DNA of 64,000 nt from Lepidurus packardi (Eukaryota > Arthropoda > Branchiopoda > Notostraca > Triopsidae), in NCBI GenBank assembly GCA_023053545.1, contig JAKZAN010000006.1, forward strand, positions 7,507,001 through 7,571,000, in the 5' to 3' direction. Of this stretch, positions 60,030 to 64,000 are shown piece after piece (position 1 is the first letter of the stretch; each line of letters begins with the position of its first letter). The notes below the pieces were generated by a model, which was not told where the DNA came from, searched no databases, and saw nothing but the letters and a program-made list of their open reading frames with translations. Made by a program: the position numbers and the translations under genes.

Positions 60030-60485
60030 TTTAAATGCTAAATACAAAGCACGAGCAGAGCCTCTTTCTCCTGCACGCTTGGAAAGATACTACGTACAAT
60101 GGATTTCGCAATACAGACGACCGTGAGCTATGGGGTGTATACAGAGCCGGAAAATTAAGTACACGTATAGGGGTCGTTCCGCTCTCTTCTAGGAAAAATG
60201 GGTCGTTTGAGAGGGAAATCTTAAGATCTGTTAACCAGTTAAGAACAGCTATGGGGTTCAAGAGACAATGAAATTATCTTTAAGAAGACAATGTAGACAA
60301 ACTTGCTTTCAGAATCAGAGTTCCGTAAACTTAACAAACATAATAGCTAATTAGCTTAGCATTGAAAATGACTATGTACTGAAACTTTCCCCTTCAAGCT
60401 TCCATATAAAAGAGTGACAGTCGAGCCTCCCACATCAGTTGACAGAAAAAAGCTTTTTCACTTCCAAAACCACGAGTAGAAGACC
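60030..60485. other. Divergent region between GPX-like and Gly-rich genes
   Basis: About 455 bp between two outward-facing starts; contains the TATA box at 60405-60412 for the Gly-rich gene. No coding exon accepted. Confidence 0.5.
60405..60412 (+). promoter_or_regulatory. TATA box of the Gly-rich gene
   Basis: TATAAAAG in ccatataaaagagtg, 74 bp upstream of the ATG at 60486. A short 5' UTR starting near 60436 (catcagttgac, initiator-like TCAGT) fits. Confidence 0.75.
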
Positions 60486-61067
60486 ATGCGACGTTCTGGA
60501 ATGGTAATTTGTAACTTATTTAATTACATTTCTGCCTTAAAGCAAGTACCGTAATCGAACAACGTCTATTTAGTCTCAGGTTGTGGTGGTCCTTCTCTTT
60601 ATTGTGTTGTTTGGTTCGTCGGAGGCCTCCAAGAAAGGTATTGTTGTTCTCCTAATCCCAACTTCCGAGAAAAGACTTATACCCCCGTCCGTTTTACACA
60701 AGGTGGAAGCCGAAGCGGTGGAGGCTGTAGAGGAGGCGGAGGTGGATACCGGATGAACAATGGGGGTTATGGAATGAGCGGTGGTGGTGGTTATCGAGGA
60801 GGAGGCCAGCAAAAGAAAGGTGGTGGAAAAGGCGTCGGCGGTGGAGGAGGTTATCAAACTTCTGGCGGAGGTGGTGGAGGTTACGGAATGCAAGGTGGTG
60901 GTTACCAGCAAGGTGGGTCGACTGGCGGAAAAGGAGGGGGATCTGGATATCAGACGCAAAGTGGAGGGTACCAACAGGGAAGTAATGCAGGAGGAGGAGG
61001 AGGTAATATAAATTACTACTTAACTGAGACTTTAAAACTGTGATTGTAATTTTAAGGTTATGGTTAA
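60486..61067 (+). CDS. Secreted Gly-rich protein (GGGGY-type repeats)
   Basis: Four exons: 60486-60503 (MRRSGM), 60580-60637, 60703-61002, and 61057-61067, phases closing to 128 residues. MRRSGMVVVVLLFIVLFGSS is a signal peptide ending before EASKKG. The mature part is irregular Gly repeats with Tyr, Gln, Lys and Ser: GGYGMSGGGGYRGGG, QQKKGGGKG, GGGYQQGG. The last exon adds only GYG before TAA. Similar proteins are cuticular or Gly-rich antimicrobial peptides (ctenidin-like) in arthropods; function here is inferred only. The strong TATA promoter supports abundant, specific expression. Confidence 0.8.
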
Positions 61068-61244
61068 TTAAATACGATGCAAAGATCTGAATATCTTACA
61101 GAAAAAGTATACAGTATCACGGTCATTATCAAGCTGGAATTACCATCAATACAAATTGGGTACGTACAAATGGGGGATTTAAGATTGATTATGTTCACGA
61201 GTAAACGTCATATCGAGGCAGCAATAATAGACGTAGAGCAAGAT

Positions 61245-64000
61245 CTAAAATTCTTGTTCCATGGGAGGTAGTGCGTCAAACGAATTAATTAATGGGAACG
61301 TTACATAATGCTGTTGCTGGCGATACTTCTCTTTCAAGGTTTTCTGTATAGATGAAAATGTCGGTCTATCGTCTGGCTCGGTACCCCAGCAACGTAACAT
61401 AAGATGGTACCTACAATTAATTTCAAACTATTTTCATTATTTCTTGTGCCTTTTTGAGCTCAAACTTCATTTTGAGAGAAATTATGAGAAAGTCAACCTA
61501 CAGGTCATCAGATGCGTATTGTGGTCTCTCAAGACGATTCCCCGAGGTTAGAAACGCCAGTAAATTGCAATCAGCAACTTTCGCGTAAGGAAAGCCACCT
61601 AATACAAACTAAGTCAGAAAAGAACCGATCAAAAGTAATGCATCAGTTCAAACTGATACCTAAAGTACAGATCTCCCACAATACCACTCCAAAAGACCAA
61701 ATGTCGCTGGCAGTCGAATAGAGATTGTCCCGAATAGATTCAGTGGCCATCCATCGTAACGGCACCATTGTGGTCCGCGTATTGAGATATATCCCTGGGC
61801 GAGACAAACCGAAATCTGATATCTTTAAAACGCGCCCGTGGTTCACCAATATATTGCGCGCTGCCAAGTCTCGATGAGTAATTCCTTTCTTTTCCAAATG
61901 AGCCATTCCGGATGCAACTTGCAATGCAAAATCTTTTAAGTCTTGGGCAGTCAAAACTCGTGGCTCTGAAAAAGTAGAGAAGTAGTACAAAAAAGTTCAA
62001 CATATGTGAGTTGGGTATTAATTTTTTACCTTGTTCATTACTGTCTGGCATTACATAAGAATAAGCTAATCCAGAATCAGCATTAGAACTTGCAGAGTTG
62101 CTATAAAAGAGTTAGAATACATTCGTGCTGTTTTCGAGCCATACGTTATCGTGTATACCTCTTATTTATGTGGTTAATGCAGGTTTGGGGGAAATTTGAG
62201 GATGATCGAGTTCGATTTTGAAACCTCGAAAAAGCCTGTACTTCAACAAGAGGCTGCTTGCTCTGCACCCTTCGTAATTTACGAAGGTAATTTAGTAAGT
62301 CTCCATGGGCGACATACTCTAATACTAAAGAAAGAGGAGTGCTCAAGGTTATACACGCTAGTATTATCACAACATTGGGATGCTGCCCAACATGCTTCAT
62401 CATTGCGATTTCCGACATAAAATAGTCGACTTCATTAACGGGTGCTGGTTCTGCAGAAGAAAAAAAACCTAATTAACGAAGGTTTAAAGAAACAAAAACT
62501 TAAATTTACGCTTAATTTGCTTCACGGCGACGTTAATGGTTCCCACGCGGCCACGGATTGAATCAGCCGTAGCCAAATACACCCTTCCAAACGCTCCTTT
62601 GCCTATTTGAGGTCCAAATACCAACTGGTTGGGGCTGATTTCGTAGTCGTCAACTAAGCCGATTGTGCGAGCCTCCTGATGTATGGCAGTATAATAATTT
62701 AATGACTTTTTTATGATATATGGCCAGTAGAATTACCTCAATCTCCTTTGCAGTGTAAAGAACGTTGCGAACGTTCGCTACTTCACACTGACCAACTCGA
62801 TGTTCCCTATGATAATATGCATAACTATCGACACCAAAGCCAGGCTCAAGCTTACTTACGATCTATTTGAGAAAATGCTATTAACTGGAACACAACGCTG
62901 TTTGGAATTTAGGGGATTTTCTCTGGTATATCCATGTTTGCGATATTTCCTGCAAACACATAAGGCTAGCGCAATAATGCATGCAGCCAACAAAAGGCAA
63001 AGGATGACCATAAACGGCAAAGCCTATGAATACATCTAAAATGCAGAGTATCGTCCTTGAAAATTTACCATATACCACAATGTCCGGATGCGTAAATATC
63101 GAAGAATCCATTTCTAAAAAACATGTATACGTTTCAACATATACTTGTTGGTTATTTTATAATGACAGACCTGCAGATAAAGCAAGCGTAACTTTATCAC
63201 CTTTGCAGTAATGACTATCCTCAGCAAAAAGTTCTATTTCAAAATCGGATACGCTTTTTGAGACATTAACAATTTGGCTGAAGTTCGTTGGGTGGGTATT
63301 GTAAGGTATTCGGTACTCTTCGATGACCCTGAAGGTAACGCTGTCTATACCTGTGGGCTCTATTGCTCTACTTATGCCGCAAAATTCGGCCAACTGATCG
63401 ATAAGTAGTTTGTTGAGGGAAAAAGGTCAGAAAATACCTCAACACGAAGCCCAAAATAGTAGTAGTCACCGGATTGGCCTTCGTACGAAAATCCCACGTG
63501 ACCTGATAGGCTTGAAATTCACGATCCTGAACTGTAAACGTAGGTATCAGGGTCAAGGACACATTGCCTGGTTTGAGTAGCTTTTTCACCGAGCCACAGT
63601 AACATATTTCATCCACGCAGTCTGAAAAATAATAAATAGTGACTATAAATAAATAATAATTTAACAGTAGGCAAGGGTGATCACATTCATATATAATTTT
63701 TGGGGAATTTACTGACGAATTGTGTGCACAATGTATTGCAAAAATGGTTTGCTGAATTAAGGATGGTCTGTTACATTCATTCTTAATCTCAAACGTCACA
63801 CTGTACTTACCAGGTACCGTAAAGTTGAGTAATACGATGCTGCTTTTCGGATTTGGAATAAAAGAAGTAGATTTTACACTGATGAGGTAAGTGCATCGAA
63901 AATAAATTTTGGAGCTTTCAAATTCGTCGCTCCCGACACTCAAGTTGTACGGTTCCTAAGATAGAACATCATTCAACTGCGGATTAGTGGTTATTCGGGA
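61245..64000 (-). CDS. Receptor tyrosine kinase (torso/FGFR-like), N-terminus beyond the window
   Basis: Partial gene running off the right edge. The ectodomain (about 63950-63060) has many N-x-S/T sites and a WDFRTK segment suggestive of a fibronectin III-like fold. The transmembrane helix is in ALPFMVILCLLLAACIIALA (about 63030-62970), followed by CVCRKYRKHG. The kinase has the Gly loop GKGAFGRVYLA, VAVKQIK with the ATP-binding Lys, EIAMMKHVGQHPNVV, LEYVAHGDLLNYLRKL, a short kinase insert, HRDLAARN, DFGLSR, and VPLRWMATESI. It continues SFGVVLWEICTLG, ERPQYASDDL, and RCWGTEPDDRPTFSSI, ending ALPPMEQEF with the stop at 61247-61245. The activation loop has one Tyr (GIYLN) and lacks the usual YY pair. 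It signals across the plasma membrane; ligand and orthology unknown. Confidence 0.88.

Overview
This is a nuclear window from an animal genome. Genes are split into many exons by short GT-AG introns (mostly about 50-100 bp) with T-rich tracts before AG. The gene set looks ecdysozoan and most like a compact-genome arthropod: a Zasp-type PDZ protein with a ZM motif, a Cad86C-like cadherin, a torso- or FGFR-like receptor kinase, a selenocysteine glutathione peroxidase, GGCX and LMF. I cannot fix the species. There is no bacterial operon structure, CRISPR array or integrated prokaryotic element.

Layout: 0.6-4.0 kb (+) Zasp-like PDZ/ZM muscle scaffold. 5.0 kb a hAT-type MITE with intact 8-bp target duplication. 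5.7-10.3 kb (+) an 11-exon hAT transposase-derived gene with five tandem BED zinc fingers and a lost second catalytic Asp, so possibly domesticated. 11.4-14.5 kb (+) cytospin. 14.9-16.4 kb (-) mitochondrial malate dehydrogenase, divergent from 17.4-19.3 kb (+) S-adenosylmethionine synthetase, whose last exon carries a 1-nt frameshift. 19.9-26.0 kb (-) cadherin. 26.0-29.7 kb no confident gene. 29.7-42.3 kb (+) CCR4/CNOT6 deadenylase, interrupted by a 9.7-kb intron that hosts an intronless 620-codon gene (32.0-33.8 kb). 43.8-44.3 kb (-) mitochondrial ribosomal protein uS3m/MRPS24. 45-48.7 kb a repeat island: two diverged copies of a roughly 0.9-kb repeat ending in a tRNA-like block, then a broken LINE. 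49.2-51.3 kb (+) isovaleryl-CoA dehydrogenase with a perfect 302-bp tandem duplication of its first exon and a 1-nt frameshift. 51.6-52.0 kb (-) small secreted Pro-rich protein. 52.3-54.7 kb (-) lipase maturation factor. 54.9-57.3 kb (-) vitamin K-dependent gamma-carboxylase. 58.0-60.0 kb a convergent pair of secreted glutathione peroxidases, one with an in-frame UGA and one with Ser at the peroxidatic position. 60.5-61.1 kb (+) secreted Gly-rich protein. 61.2 kb to the right edge (-) receptor tyrosine kinase, N-terminus outside the window.

Most genes are unrelated housekeeping or tissue genes side by side. Meaningful local relationships are the LMF-GGCX tandem (both ER multi-pass proteins that process secreted proteins), the GPX pair (local duplication and divergence), and the nested gene within CNOT6. 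Exon boundaries were assigned by hand from splice consensus, reading frame and remembered family sequence. For the Zasp, hAT, cytospin, SAM synthetase, CNOT6, MRPS24, GPX (+) and Gly-rich genes the phases of all exons were checked and close, apart from the frameshift noted in SAM synthetase. For the cadherin, LMF, GGCX and kinase only the overall span and key exons were established.
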